59,366 nucleotides of DNA from Paralimibaculum aggregatum (GCF_030270585.1 NZ_BSYI01000030.1:1-59366), one strand, 5' to 3'; counted from the stretch's first letter, positions 34,523 through 44,112 are shown. The notes: a model not told the origin generated them from the letters alone. Numbers and translations: made by a program.

Positions 34523-36139
34523 ATGCTGCTCCGTTTCCTGCTGGCCGCCGCGACCATTGCCGTCTTCATCGCCGCAGGCAGCCTGCTGCCGGCCCGCGCC
34601 GCGAGCCTCGAGACGCTGCTCGCCGAGCTGCCCGAGGGCGGCTATGACGAGCGCGCCGCGGTGGTGACCGCCATCGCCGGGACCGGCGACGACCGCGCCG
34701 TGGCGCTGCTCGAGGCGCTGGCCGAGGGGGATCTGCGCCAGATGAAGGATGGCGGGCAGATCGTCCGCGTGGTCCGCGAGGGCCGGACCCACACCGCCTT
34801 CGACCCGCTGACCGGCGCCGAGATCGGCGAGATCTCGTCCCGCGCCGCGAGCAAGATCAGGGTCAACAACAAGCTGCGCCGGGCGATCGCCGCGGCGCTC
34901 GGCCAGCTGACGCTGGCGAGCCCCGACCGGGCGCGCCGGCTCGCCGCCGCCGCCTCGGTGCTGAAGACCGGCGACCCGGAGCAGATCGAGGCGCTCGACG
35001 CGGCGCTGGAGACCGAGACCGACCCGGAGGTGCGCACCGCCTTCATGGATGCCCGCGCCGCCGCGGTGCTGAACGCCGCGCGGCCCACGGCGGAGAAGGT
35101 CGCCGCGATCGCGCAGCTCGCCGGGCGCAACGACCCGCAGGTGCTGTCGATCATCACCGCCGCCACCACCAGCGACGAGCCGGCGGTGGCCGCCGCCGCC
35201 GCCGATGCGCTCGACCGCATCGAGCAGGCCCGCGCGGCCTGGGGCGCGGTGCAGAACGTCTGGTACGGGCTCTCGCTCGGCTCGGTGCTGATGCTCGCCG
35301 CCATCGGGCTGGCGATCTCGTTCGGGGTGATGGGGGTCATCAACATGGCCCATGGCGAGCTGGTGATGCTGGGCGCCTACACCACCTTCGCGGTGCAGGA
35401 GCTGATCCGCAGCTTCGCGCCGGGGCTGTTCGAGGTCTCGCTGCTGATCGCGGCGCCGCTCGCCTTCCTGGTGGCCGGCGCGGTCGGGGTCGGCATCGAG
35501 CGCGGGGTCTGCCGCTATCTCCACGGCCGCCCGCTCGAGACGCTGCTCGCGACCTGGGGCATCAGCCTGATCCTGCAGCAGACCGTGCGCTCGATCTTCG
35601 GGCCGACGAACCAGCAGGTCGGCAACCCGGACTGGATGTCCGGCGCCTTCGAGATCGGCCAGCTGACGATCACCTGGAACCGGCTCTGGATCCTGCTCTT
35701 CGCGCTGGCGGTCTTCGCGCTGCTGCTGCTGATCCTCAAGCGCACGCCGGCCGGCCTGCAGATGCGCGCGGTGACGCAGAACCGCCGCATGGCCGAGGCC
35801 ATGGGCATCCGCTCGGGCTGGGTCGACGCGCTGACCTTCGGCCTCGGGGCCGGCATCGCCGGGCTCGCCGGCGTCGCGCTCAGCCAGATCGACAACGTCT
35901 CGCCGAACCTCGGCCAGTCCTACATCGTCGACAGCTTCATGGTGGTGGTGTTCGGCGGCGTCGGCAATCTCTGGGGCGCCTTCGCCGGGGCCTTCACCCT
36001 CGGCATCGTCAACAAGTTCCTCGAGCCCTATGCCGGTGCGGTGCTCGCCAAGGTGCTGGTGCTGGTCTTCATCATCCTGTTCATCCAGCGCCGGCCACGG
36101 GGGCTCTTTGCCCTCAAGGGCCGGGCCGTGGAGAGCTGA
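34523..36139 (+). CDS. urtB: Urea ABC transporter permease UrtB
   Basis: A 538-residue permease. A signal-like helix is followed by a soluble region of about 220 residues with HEAT-like alanine-rich helices, normal for UrtB, then the LivH-like membrane domain: GVMGVINMAHGELVMLGAYTTF, LATWGISLILQQTVRSIFG, QVGNPDW and GSYIVDSFMVVVFGGVGNLWGA-like segments. Follows urtA after 85 bp. Confidence 0.95.
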   Translation: MLLRFLLAAATIAVFIAAGSLLPARAASLETLLAELPEGGYDERAAVVTAIAGTGDDRAVALLEALAEGDLRQMKDGGQIVRVVREGRTHTAFDPLTGAEIGEISSRAASKIRVNNKLRRAIAAALGQLTLASPDRARRLAAAASVLKTGDPEQIEALDAALETETDPEVRTAFMDARAAAVLNAARPTAEKVAAIAQLAGRNDPQVLSIITAATTSDEPAVAAAAADALDRIEQARAAWGAVQNVWYGLSLGSVLMLAAIGLAISFGVMGVINMAHGELVMLGAYTTFAVQELIRSFAPGLFEVSLLIAAPLAFLVAGAVGVGIERGVCRYLHGRPLETLLATWGISLILQQTVRSIFGPTNQQVGNPDWMSGAFEIGQLTITWNRLWILLFALAVFALLLLILKRTPAGLQMRAVTQNRRMAEAMGIRSGWVDALTFGLGAGIAGLAGVALSQIDNVSPNLGQSYIVDSFMVVVFGGVGNLWGAFAGAFTLGIVNKFLEPYAGAVLAKVLVLVFIILFIQRRPRGLFALKGRAVES

Positions 36140-36205
36140 GCCGATGCCGATGCCCCTCGCCAGGCCCCTGCCGACCACCCTGCCCCCCTGCACGGAGCCC
36201 GCCCG

Positions 36206-37327
36206 ATGAAAGCCGATCCGCTTCTCGACCTGAAGAGCAAGCTCTTCCTCGCCCTGCTGGTGGCGGCCGCGATCGTGGTGCCGATGGCCAACCTCGTCGC
36301 CGCGCCGGGTTCGGACTTCTACCTGCCGAGCTTCGCGGTGGCGCTGTTCGGGAAATACCTCACCTATGCGCTGCTCGCGCTCTCGGTCGACCTGATCTGG
36401 GGCTATTGCGGCATCCTCTCGCTCGGCCACGGCGCCTTCTTCGCGCTCGGCGGCTATGCCATGGGGATGCACCTGATGCGCGAGATCGGGCCGCGCGGGG
36501 TCTATGGCGACCCGGTGCTGCCGGATTTCATGGTGTTCCTCGACTGGAAGGAGCTGCCCTGGTTCTGGTGGGGCTTCGACCAGTTCTGGTTCGCCTGCCT
36601 GATGGTGCTGCTGGTGCCGGGGGGGCTGGCCTTCGTGTTCGGCTGGCTGGCCTTCCGCAGCCGTGTCACCGGGGTCTATCTCTCGATCATCACCCAGGCG
36701 ATGACCTATGCGCTGATGCTCGCCTTCTTCCGCAACGACATGGGCTTCGGCGGCAACAACGGGCTGACCGACTTCCGCGACGTGCTCGGCTTCGACCTGC
36801 GCTCCGACGCGACCCGGGCCGGGCTCTTCGTGGCCTCCGCGGCGGCGCTCGGGCTCGGCTATCTGCTGGCCCGGCGGGTCACCACCTCGCGCGCCGGCAA
36901 GGTGCTGGTCTCGGTGCGCGACGCCGAGGCGCGGGCGCGCTTCCTCGGCTACCGGGTCGAGGGCTACAAGCTGATGGTCTTCACCCTCTCGGCGATGATG
37001 GCGGGCGTCGCCGGCGCGCTCTACGTGCCGCAGGTCGGCATCATCAACCCCGGCGAGTTCTCCCCGGCCAACTCGATCGAGATCGTCATCTGGGTCGCGG
37101 TCGGCGGGCGCGGGCTGCTGCTCGGCGCGGTGCTGGGCGCGATCCTGGTCAACGGCGCCAAGACGCTGCTCACCGGCTGGGTGCCGGAGATCTGGATCTT
37201 CGTGCTCGGCCTGATCTTCGTGCTGGTGACGCTGTTCCTGCCGAAGGGCGTGCTCGGGGCCTTCGGCACGTTGTCCTGGCGCAGCGGCGGCGCGCGGCGC
37301 GGCGCCAGCGCCCAGCCGGCGGAGTGA
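36206..37327 (+). CDS. urtC: Urea ABC transporter permease UrtC
   Basis: A 373-residue LivM-like membrane permease. DLIWGYCGILSLGHGAFFALGGYAMGMHLMR, FRSRVTGVYLSIITQAMTYALMLAFFRNDMGFGGNNGLTDF and VSVRDAEARARFLGYRVEGYK are characteristic. It pairs with UrtB to form the channel. Five bases separate it from urtD. Confidence 0.95.
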   Translation: MKADPLLDLKSKLFLALLVAAAIVVPMANLVAAPGSDFYLPSFAVALFGKYLTYALLALSVDLIWGYCGILSLGHGAFFALGGYAMGMHLMREIGPRGVYGDPVLPDFMVFLDWKELPWFWWGFDQFWFACLMVLLVPGGLAFVFGWLAFRSRVTGVYLSIITQAMTYALMLAFFRNDMGFGGNNGLTDFRDVLGFDLRSDATRAGLFVASAAALGLGYLLARRVTTSRAGKVLVSVRDAEARARFLGYRVEGYKLMVFTLSAMMAGVAGALYVPQVGIINPGEFSPANSIEIVIWVAVGGRGLLLGAVLGAILVNGAKTLLTGWVPEIWIFVLGLIFVLVTLFLPKGVLGAFGTLSWRSGGARRGASAQPAE

Positions 37328-37331
37328 GACC

Positions 37332-38081
37332 ATGGAATTCGCACGCGGCTCGATGCTCTATCTCGACGACGTCTCGGTCTCCTTCGACGGCTTCAAGGCG
37401 ATCAACGGCCTGTCGCTGATGCTCGCCCCCGGCGAGATGCGCGCGGTGATCGGCCCGAACGGCGCCGGCAAGACCACGATGATGGACATCATCACCGGCA
37501 AGACCCGGCCCGATCATGGCGACGTGATCTTCGACCAGTCGATCGATCTCACCCGGCACGACGAGACCGACATCGCCCGCATGGGCATCGGCCGCAAGTT
37601 CCAGAAGCCGACGGTGTTCGAGACCCATACGGTTGCCGACAACCTGCTGCTCTCGCTCGCCGGCAAGCGCGGCGTCTTCGAGACGCTGCTGGCGCAGATC
37701 ACCGGCGCCGAGGCCCGCCGCATCGAGGAGATCCTCGAGACCATCCGGCTGGAGGAGCGGCGCGACGACCTCGCCGCCGACCTCTCGCACGGCCAGAAGC
37801 AGTGGCTCGAGATCGGCATGCTGCTGGCGCAGGACCCCAAGGTGCTGCTGGTCGACGAGCCCGCCGCCGGCATGACCGATGCCGAGACCATGGCCACCGC
37901 CGATCTCCTGAAGCGCATCGCCGGCGAGCACACGGTGATGGTGGTGGAGCACGACATGGAGTTCGTCCGCGCCCTCGGGGTGAAGGTGACGGTGCTCAAC
38001 GAGGGATCGGTGCTGGCCGAGGGCTCGCTCGACCATGTGAGCGCCGATCCGCATGTGATCGAAAGCTATCTGGGGCGCTGA
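37332..38081 (+). CDS. urtD: Urea ABC transporter ATPase UrtD
   Basis: A 249-residue ABC ATPase: Walker A GPNGAGKTT, Q-loop region RKFQKPTVFETHTVADNLLLSL, signature LSHGQKQWLEIGMLL, Walker B VLLVDEPAAGM and the switch histidine VVEHDMEF. The LivG-like layout with the LSHGQKQ signature is typical of UrtD. Confidence 0.96.
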   Translation: MEFARGSMLYLDDVSVSFDGFKAINGLSLMLAPGEMRAVIGPNGAGKTTMMDIITGKTRPDHGDVIFDQSIDLTRHDETDIARMGIGRKFQKPTVFETHTVADNLLLSLAGKRGVFETLLAQITGAEARRIEEILETIRLEERRDDLAADLSHGQKQWLEIGMLLAQDPKVLLVDEPAAGMTDAETMATADLLKRIAGEHTVMVVEHDMEFVRALGVKVTVLNEGSVLAEGSLDHVSADPHVIESYLGR

Positions 38082-38084
38082 GCG

Positions 38085-38780
38085 ATGCTGGACGTGACCG
38101 AACTCGACCTCCACTACGGCGCGGCGCAGGCGCTGCGCGCGGTCTCGCTCTCGGCGCGGCCGGGGCGGATCACCTGCGTGCTCGGGCGCAACGGCGTGGG
38201 CAAGACCTCGCTGATGCGCGCGATCATGGGCCAGGCGCGGATCTCGGGCGGCAGCATCCGCTGGGAGGGCGACGAGATCGGCCGGCTCAGCCCCTCCGAC
38301 CGGGCCCGCCGCGGCATCGCCATCGTGCCCCAGGGGCGCGAGATCTTCCCGCTGCTGACGGTGGAGGAGAACCTCGAGACCGGCTTTGCCGGGCTGCCGC
38401 GCGAGCAGCGCTTCGTGCCGGACGAGATCTACGAGCTGTTTCCGGTGCTGAAGAAGATGCTGCGCCGGCGCGGCGGCGATCTCTCCGGCGGGCAGCAGCA
38501 GCAGCTCGCCATCGGCCGGGCGCTGGTGACGCGCCCGAAGCTCCTGATCCTCGACGAGCCGACGGAGGGCATCCAGCCCTCGATCATCAAGGATATCGGG
38601 GCGGCCATCTCGCTGCTGCGCTCGCGCGGCGACATGGCGATCGTTCTGGTCGAGCAGTATTTCGACTTCGCCTGGGAGCTCGCCGACGACGTGGTGGTGC
38701 TCGACCGGGGCGAGGCAATCCTGGCGAGCCCGCGGGACCGGCTCGACCGGGAGGAGGCGGCAGCGCGGGTCTCGCTTTGA
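38085..38780 (+). CDS. urtE: Urea ABC transporter ATPase UrtE
   Basis: A 231-residue ABC ATPase: Walker A GRNGVGKTS, VPQGREIFPLLTVEENLETG, signature LSGGQQQQLAIGRAL, Walker B LLILDEPTEGIQPSI and LVEQYFDFAWELAD. Three bases after urtD. Last gene of the operon. Confidence 0.96.
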   Translation: MLDVTELDLHYGAAQALRAVSLSARPGRITCVLGRNGVGKTSLMRAIMGQARISGGSIRWEGDEIGRLSPSDRARRGIAIVPQGREIFPLLTVEENLETGFAGLPREQRFVPDEIYELFPVLKKMLRRRGGDLSGGQQQQLAIGRALVTRPKLLILDEPTEGIQPSIIKDIGAAISLLRSRGDMAIVLVEQYFDFAWELADDVVVLDRGEAILASPRDRLDREEAAARVSL

Positions 38781-38870
38781 CAGGGAGAGCGAGGCACGCG
38801 CGCCGGGCCGAGGGGTGCGGGCGGAACCGTGGGGATGGTGCCGCCTGCAGGGGCCCCCTCGGCCCCAGGG

Positions 38871-38905
38871 CCGGATCGCCGGGGGTCGGTCACCCGGCGA
38901 TCCGG
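38871..38905. terminator. Strong hairpin overlapping the end of the alpha/beta hydrolase gene
   Basis: Perfect 13-bp arms CCGGATCGCCGGG (38871-38883) and CCCGGCGATCCGG (38893-38905) enclose a 9-nt loop. The hydrolase stop codon lies in the loop. Located between the convergent urtE and hydrolase genes, it may end both transcripts, although no U-run follows. Confidence 0.5.
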
Positions 38906-39876
38906 TCCCTCAAGGCAAGGATGCGCCCGGCGATCTCGGCGCCGTATTCCTCGAGCGCGAAATGGCCGGTGTCGAGCAGGTGGAACTCGAGGTCATCGAG
39001 GTCCTGCCGGTAGGGATGCGCGCCGGCCTCGGGGAAGATCGGGTCGTTCCTGCCCCACATCAGCAGCGCCGGCGGCTGGTGCGCGCGGAAGGCGGCCTGC
39101 CATTCGGGATAGCGCCCCGGATTGCTGCCATAGTCGCGGAACAGCGCCAGCTGGATCTCCCGGTTGCCCGGCCGGTCGAGGAGGTACTGCGCGTGGAACC
39201 AGTTGTCCGGGCTGACCCGGTCGGGGTGCTGCATGCCGGCGGTATACTGCCATTTCGTGCCCTCGATGCCGAGGAAGCCGGCGAGCGGCGCCGCGGTCTC
39301 GGGGCCCGGATCGGCCCAGTGCGCGCGGAACGGGTCCCAGAACGCCTGCAGGCCCTCGTCATAGGCATTGCCGTTCTGGATCACCAGCGCCGAGACCCGC
39401 GCCGGATCGGCGGCGAACATGCGAAAGCCCACCGGCGCGCCATAATCCATCACATAGACCGCGTAGCGCCCCACCCCCTTCGCGTCGAGCAGCGCCGTCA
39501 TCAGCCGGGCGAAGGTGTCGAAGCTGTAGTCGAACGCCGCCGCCGGCGGCATGTCGGAGGCGCCGAAGCCCGGATAGTCCGGCGCGATCACGTGCCAGCG
39601 CGCGGCGATGGCGGGGATCAGGTCGCGGAACATGTGGCTCGAGGTCGGGAAGCCGTGCAGCAGCAGGAGCACCGGGTCCGCCGGGTCGCCGGCCTCGCGA
39701 TAGGCGATCCTGACGCCCTCGACGGTCTCGGAGCGGTATTTCACCAGGGTCGCGACCTCTCCGGCGCGGAGGTCCTCGGCGGCGGCCTCCGGCGCCGCGG
39801 CGGGCGCGAGCGCGAGGGCGAGCGCCAGAGCCGGGGCGCCGGCGAGGCGGGACAGGATGGCGGGCAGGCGGGTCAT
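38890..39876 (-). CDS. Alpha/beta hydrolase with aspartate nucleophile elbow, exported
   Basis: A 328-residue hydrolase with a signal peptide (about residues 1-33, ending PEAAAED). The oxyanion region LLLHGFPTSSHMFRDL, the nucleophile elbow VYVMDYGAPVGF (an Asp, as in epoxide hydrolases and haloalkane dehalogenases) and the catalytic histidine in DTGHFALEEYG are visible. The start at 39876 follows AAAGGAGA. The substrate is unknown. It lies downstream of a PPOX-family gene and a divergent LysR regulator. Confidence 0.85.
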   Translation of the reverse strand: MTRLPAILSRLAGAPALALALALAPAAAPEAAAEDLRAGEVATLVKYRSETVEGVRIAYREAGDPADPVLLLLHGFPTSSHMFRDLIPAIAARWHVIAPDYPGFGASDMPPAAAFDYSFDTFARLMTALLDAKGVGRYAVYVMDYGAPVGFRMFAADPARVSALVIQNGNAYDEGLQAFWDPFRAHWADPGPETAAPLAGFLGIEGTKWQYTAGMQHPDRVSPDNWFHAQYLLDRPGNREIQLALFRDYGSNPGRYPEWQAAFRAHQPPALLMWGRNDPIFPEAGAHPYRQDLDDLEFHLLDTGHFALEEYGAEIAGRILALRDRIAG

Positions 39877-40014
39877 CGGGGTCTCCTTTCGGGGGCAGGT
39901 CCTGAAGGGCAGCAAGGGCACACCGCTCCCGCAGCCGCCCGCGCGGGGCGGGCGGCGGGGCACGGCGCATCCGGAGCCGGAGGCGGAACCGGGGCCGGGG
40001 CCGGGGACGGGGGC

Positions 40015-40656
40015 TCAGCCGGCGCCGGGCTCCAGCACCGCGAGGCGCTCCCTGAGCCAGGCGTTCTCCGCCTCGAGCCGGGTGAATTCCCGGCGCACCG
40101 GGGCGAGATGCGCCTCGAGCTCGGCGATGGTCAGGCGCTGCGGGATATGCGCCGGGCAGTTCCAGTCGAGCCCGGCGATCTCGATCAGCACCGCCCGCTC
40201 GGGCCGGCCGGGATAGCCCTCGACCGCGAGGCGGGCGACCAGTTCGGGGTCGTCGGCGAGGTCGACGCTGCGCGCCCGGCCCATCACCTTGAGCCGGCGG
40301 CGGTTGGGATAGTCCATCAGGATCAGCGAGATCCGCCCGTCGCCGCCGAGATTGCCGATGCTCACATACTGCCGGTTGCCGCGCAGGTCGGCATAGCCGA
40401 TGGTCCGGTCGTCGAGCACCCTGAGAAAGCCCGGCGGGCCGCCGCGGAACTGCACATAGGGCCAGCCGGTCTCGGAGACGGTGGCCTGGTAGAAGCCGTC
40501 GCGGGCGGCGATGAAGGCCGCCTCCTCCGGGCCGAGCCGGTCGGCGGGCTCGGCCTCCGGCGCGAGGAAGCGGTCATAGACGCGGGCCGACCCGGCGAGG
40601 GCCTGCGCGGCGCGGACGGCCGGGGTGAAGGCGATCTCTGCAAAGGCGCGGGCCAT
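40015..40656 (-). CDS. Pyridoxamine 5'-phosphate oxidase-fold flavoprotein
   Basis: A 213-residue split-barrel protein. FYQATVSETGWPYVQFRGGPPGFLRVLDDRTIGYADLRGNRQYVSIGNL and ISLILMDYPNRRRLKVMGRA fit the PPOX-family FMN/F420 or haem-binding fold rather than true PdxH. The C-terminus is a predicted coiled coil (IAELEAHLAPVRREFTRLEAENAWLRERLAVLE). It is divergent from the LysR gene and probably controlled by it. Confidence 0.85.
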   Translation of the reverse strand: MARAFAEIAFTPAVRAAQALAGSARVYDRFLAPEAEPADRLGPEEAAFIAARDGFYQATVSETGWPYVQFRGGPPGFLRVLDDRTIGYADLRGNRQYVSIGNLGGDGRISLILMDYPNRRRLKVMGRARSVDLADDPELVARLAVEGYPGRPERAVLIEIAGLDWNCPAHIPQRLTIAELEAHLAPVRREFTRLEAENAWLRERLAVLEPGAG

Positions 40657-40764
40657 CGCGGCCTCCTGTGCTCTGTTGCTGGGCGGGCGCGGGTTTCCGC
40701 GCCGGTGCGGCGAAGATGGAGGACTCCATGCGCAGGATTAATCCGTGTAACATGCACTTGATTG

Positions 40765-40779
40765 TTTCATTTGGTGAAA
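40765..40779. promoter_or_regulatory. Candidate LysR operator
   Basis: Inverted repeat TTTCA-N5-TGAAA directly upstream of the LysR-type gene, in the 127-bp region shared with the divergent PPOX-fold gene. It fits the T-N11-A dyad form recognised by LysR-type regulators. Confidence 0.4.
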
Positions 40780-40783
40780 TGGT

Positions 40784-41689
40784 ATGGACCGGTTTTCCGA
40801 GTTGCAGGCTTTCGTCGCGGTCGCCGAGGCAGGGGGCTTCAACGCCGCCGCGCGCCGGCTGAACCGCTCGGCGCCGACGGTGACGCGCCTGGTCGCCGGG
40901 CTCGAGGCGCGGATCGGCACGCGGCTGTTCTCGCGCACCACGCGGCAGGTGGCGCTGACCGAGGCCGGCGAGCGGCTGTTCCGCGACGCCCGCGGGGTGC
41001 TCGAGGACCTCGCCCGGGCCGAGGCCGCGGCGGCCGGCGCGCATGCGGCGCCGCAGGGGCTGCTCTCGGTCACCGCGCCGGTGATCTTCGGCCGGCGCTA
41101 TGTCGCGCCGCTGCTGCGCAGCTTCACCGACCGGCACCCGCAGGTGAGCGCCCGGGCGGTCTTCGTCGACCGCATCGTGAACCTGATCGAGGAGGGGCTC
41201 GACGTCGCGGTCCGGGTGGGGGAGCTGGCCGAATCGAGCCTCACCGCGGCGCGGGTCGGCGCGGTGCGGCGCGTGGTGGTGGCCTCGCCGGCCTATGTCG
41301 CGGCGCATGGCCGGCCGGCGGCGCCCGAGGAGCTCGCCGCCCACCGCATCGCCGCGGCCAGCCCCGGCACCGGCGACGAGCCCTGGAGCTTCGTCGCCGG
41401 CCCGCGGCGCCGGAGCGTGGCGGTCGGCCCGGCGCTGATGGCCAACAGCCTCGACGTGGCGATCGATGCGGCGCTGGATGGCTGGGCGATCACCCGGGTG
41501 CTGTCCTACCAGGTCGCGGATGCGCTGGCCGATGGCCGGCTGGTCGAGCTGCTGCCCGGCTTCGAGGACCGCCGCCTGCCGGTGCATCTGGTGCATGCCG
41601 AGGGACCGCTGCGCGCCGCCAAGATCCGCGCCTTCGTCGACCATGCCGCCCGCGCGCTGCGCGCCGAGGCAGCCGGCTGGGCCGCCTGA
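40784..41689 (+). CDS. LysR-family transcriptional regulator
   Basis: A 301-residue regulator. The N-terminal helix-turn-helix is MDRFSELQAFVAVAEAGGFNAAARRLNRSAPTVTRLVAGLEARIGTRLFSRTTRQVALTEAGE, followed by a periplasmic-binding-like effector domain (DRIVNLIEEGLDVAVRVGELAESSL). It is divergent from the PPOX-fold gene and likely controls it and the hydrolase. The 282-bp gap to the next gene (41690-41971) shows nothing recognisable. Confidence 0.92.
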   Translation: MDRFSELQAFVAVAEAGGFNAAARRLNRSAPTVTRLVAGLEARIGTRLFSRTTRQVALTEAGERLFRDARGVLEDLARAEAAAAGAHAAPQGLLSVTAPVIFGRRYVAPLLRSFTDRHPQVSARAVFVDRIVNLIEEGLDVAVRVGELAESSLTAARVGAVRRVVVASPAYVAAHGRPAAPEELAAHRIAAASPGTGDEPWSFVAGPRRRSVAVGPALMANSLDVAIDAALDGWAITRVLSYQVADALADGRLVELLPGFEDRRLPVHLVHAEGPLRAAKIRAFVDHAARALRAEAAGWAA

Positions 41690-41971
41690 GCCGCGCCCGC
41701 CTGCCGGAACGCCTGCCGGCATGGCCGCTCCGCCGGAGCCTCACGCGAGCCCTGCCCGAGAGGCCCCACCCCGTTGCCGGAGACGGGGCATGGCAGCGGC
41801 GCGTCGGACGGCCCCGGCAACACCTCGCCCGCCGCCGACGACGGCCATGCCCCGGACGCCCGGGCGATCCGGACGAATGCCGGGAATGCTGCGGCGCGCC
41901 CGATCGCGGGGGGCCCAGCGCGACCATGCGTCCACCGGCGCCCGCCGCGCGGGAGCGGCCGCCGGGGCGGT

Positions 41972-42916
41972 TCAGGCGAACAGGTCGGCGGCCAGCGCGC
42001 CGCGGCGCCCGATCACCCGGGCGGCGAGATCCGCCGCGCGCATCGCCGCCGTCTCGAGATCGGCGCCGGTGAGCAGTGCCGCCAGCAGCCCGGCATCGAA
42101 GCTGTCGCCGGCCGCGGTGCTGTCCACCACCGCTGCCACCGCGGGCGGGCTGACCTCCGCCGCCCCGGTCTCGGCCGACCAGAGCGTGACCGGCGCCTGC
42201 CCGTTCTTCACCGCGACGGTCCCCGCCCCGAGATCGCGGTAGCGCGCCACCGTCTCCCGCGGCGCGGCATCGCCGAACAGCCCCTGCTCCTCGTCGAAGG
42301 AGGGCAGCACGATGTCGGCCACGCCGGCGCCGAGGGCGAGCCCCGCCTTCATCGCCGCCTCGTCCTCCCAGAGCCGCGGCCGCAGATTGGTGTCGAAGGC
42401 GACCCGCGCCCCCGCCGCCCGCGCCCGGCCGAGCGCCGCGGCCAGCGCCGCGCGCCCCTCCGGCGGCAGCACCGCCAGGGTGATCCCGGTGAAGAACAGC
42501 AGATCTCGCCCGGCCAGCACCCGGTCGAGCCAGTCCGGGTCCTCGGCGAGCCGGCGCGCCGCCGACTGCCCGCGCCAGTAGGCGAAGCTGCGCTCGCCGC
42601 GGTCGAGCGAGATCATGTAGAGCCCCACCGTGCAGCCGGGCAGGCGGCGGACCGCGGCGGTATCGACCCCCTCGCCCTCGATGAAGCCGAGCATGGCGGC
42701 GGAGACCGCATCGTCGCCCACCGCGGTGGCATAGCCCACCTGCCAGTTCGCCGGCAGCAGGCGCCGGGCATACCAGGCGGTGTTGAAGCTGTCCCCCGCA
42801 TAGCCCATGCGGAACAGCCCGCCCTCCGCCGGCGCCATCTCCACCATGCACTCGCCGATGCTGAGCAGGCTGCCCCCCGCGCGCCCCGTGCCCCCCGTAC
42901 CCCCCGCGCTCAGCAT
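41972..42916 (-). CDS. kdgK: 2-dehydro-3-deoxygluconokinase (PfkB family)
   Basis: A 314-residue sugar kinase. N-terminal SIGECMVEMAP, GYAGDSFNTAWYARRLLP, and the C-terminal PfkB signature VDSTAAGDSFDAGLLAALL with its catalytic Asp are clear. The pattern matches KDG kinases (KDG + ATP to KDPG). Its first bases overlap the end of the alcohol dehydrogenase gene. An internal run GTGGTGRAGG near the N-terminus is low-complexity, so translation may begin later. Confidence 0.88.
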   Translation of the reverse strand: MLSAGGTGGTGRAGGSLLSIGECMVEMAPAEGGLFRMGYAGDSFNTAWYARRLLPANWQVGYATAVGDDAVSAAMLGFIEGEGVDTAAVRRLPGCTVGLYMISLDRGERSFAYWRGQSAARRLAEDPDWLDRVLAGRDLLFFTGITLAVLPPEGRAALAAALGRARAAGARVAFDTNLRPRLWEDEAAMKAGLALGAGVADIVLPSFDEEQGLFGDAAPRETVARYRDLGAGTVAVKNGQAPVTLWSAETGAAEVSPPAVAAVVDSTAAGDSFDAGLLAALLTGADLETAAMRAADLAARVIGRRGALAADLFA

Positions 42917-43947
42917 GGCACGAAATCCAGCTGCACCTTCATCGCGCGGCTGCGGTCGAGCGCGGTCTCGAAGGCGGCGCCATGCTCGGCGAGCGGGAAG
43001 CTGTGGGTCAGCAGCGGGCCGACATCGATCCGCCGCGCCTGCATCAGGGCGACCGCGGTGGCAAACTCGGGATGGAAGCGGAACGAGCCGCGGAGCTCGA
43101 TCTCCTTGGCGGTGAGCTGCATCATCGGCACCGGGAGATCCCCCGAGAGGCCGAGCTGCACCGCCACGCCGCGCGGGCGCAGCGCCGCGATGCCGAGGGC
43201 CAGCGCCGGCGCCGCGCCGGAGCATTCGAGCAGCACGTCGAAGCTGCCCTTGCCCGCGCAGTCGTCGGCCAGCGCCTCCGGGTCGCTCGCGGTGTCGTGC
43301 ACCCGTGCGGCGCCCGCCGCGGCGGCGAAGGAGAGCACCCCGGCGGCGATGTCGGTGGCGACGATCTCGCCGGCGCCGGCGGCGCGCGCCGCCATGATCG
43401 CCAGCACCCCGATCGGGCCGCAGCCGGTCACCAGCACGCGCCGGCCGAGCATCGGCCCGGCCCGGTTCACCGCATGCAGCCCCACCGCCAGCGGCTCGGC
43501 CATGGCGGCCTCGGCGGCGGTCAGCCCCTCGGCGCGCACGCATTGCGCGGCCTCGGCCACCAGCACCTCTCGGAAGGCGCCCTGTATGTGCGGCATCGGC
43601 ATGGCGGAGCCGTAGAACCGCATCTCGAGGCAGTGATTCGGCAGTCCCGCGAGACACTGGCGACAGGCGCCGCAGGGCCGCGAGGGCGAGACCGCGACGA
43701 GATCGCCCTCGGCGAAGCCCGTCACCCCCGCGCCCAGCGCCTCGACATGGCCGGCGACCTCGTGGCCGAGGATCATCGGCTCGCGCAGGCGCACCGGGCC
43801 GAAGCCGCCATGGGCATAGTAGTGCAGGTCGGAGCCGCAGATCCCGCCGCGCGCCATGCGGATGCGCAGCTGCCCCGGCCCCGGCGGCTCTGCCGTGCAG
43901 TCGGCCAGGCGCAGATCCCTGGCCCCGTGGACATAGAGTGCCTTCAT
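42910..43947 (-). CDS. idnD: L-idonate 5-dehydrogenase-like zinc alcohol dehydrogenase
   Basis: A 345-residue medium-chain dehydrogenase. CGSDLHYYAHGGFGPVRLREPMILGHEVAGHVEALG holds the catalytic zinc ligands, and CGACRQCLAGLPNHC holds the structural zinc cysteines. Rossmann motif VTGCGPIGVLA. The GSDLHYYxxGG...P sequence resembles L-idonate 5-dehydrogenase (IdnD), giving 5-ketogluconate. Its neighbours, a gluconate 5-dehydrogenase and KDG kinase, support this; sorbitol or other polyol activity remains possible. Confidence 0.85.
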   Translation of the reverse strand: MKALYVHGARDLRLADCTAEPPGPGQLRIRMARGGICGSDLHYYAHGGFGPVRLREPMILGHEVAGHVEALGAGVTGFAEGDLVAVSPSRPCGACRQCLAGLPNHCLEMRFYGSAMPMPHIQGAFREVLVAEAAQCVRAEGLTAAEAAMAEPLAVGLHAVNRAGPMLGRRVLVTGCGPIGVLAIMAARAAGAGEIVATDIAAGVLSFAAAAGAARVHDTASDPEALADDCAGKGSFDVLLECSGAAPALALGIAALRPRGVAVQLGLSGDLPVPMMQLTAKEIELRGSFRFHPEFATAVALMQARRIDVGPLLTHSFPLAEHGAAFETALDRSRAMKVQLDFVPC

Positions 43948-44003
43948 GTTCCCTCCCGCCGGCCCGGTCGGCTTTCTGTCCGAGGGCTCTTGCATGCTTC
44001 GGT

Positions 44004-44019
44004 AAATGGTATACCATTT
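44004..44019. promoter_or_regulatory. GntR/FCD-type operator in the idnD/SDR divergent region
   Basis: A perfect 16-bp palindrome, AAATGGTATACCATTT. The TGGTATACCA core recurs twice between the TRAP receptor and the GntR gene (57508-57523 and 57568-57577). The form is typical of FadR-subfamily GntR sites, including UxuR/ExuR-like ones. Confidence 0.7.
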
Positions 44020-44112
44020 TGTGCGGCCGGCACAACGCAGCCTTTGCGGAGAACGACCGGCCTCGCCCGGACGCTCACGGCACCCGGGCGGCAAGCATAT
44101 CTGGGGAGGCAC

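Noticed and set aside
34523-36139. UrtB carrying an unusual extra domain
   Set aside because: The long N-terminal soluble region is normal for UrtB proteins.
40778-40788. TGGTATGGAC near the LysR start as another GntR site
   Set aside because: Only one half of the TGGTATACCA palindrome is present.
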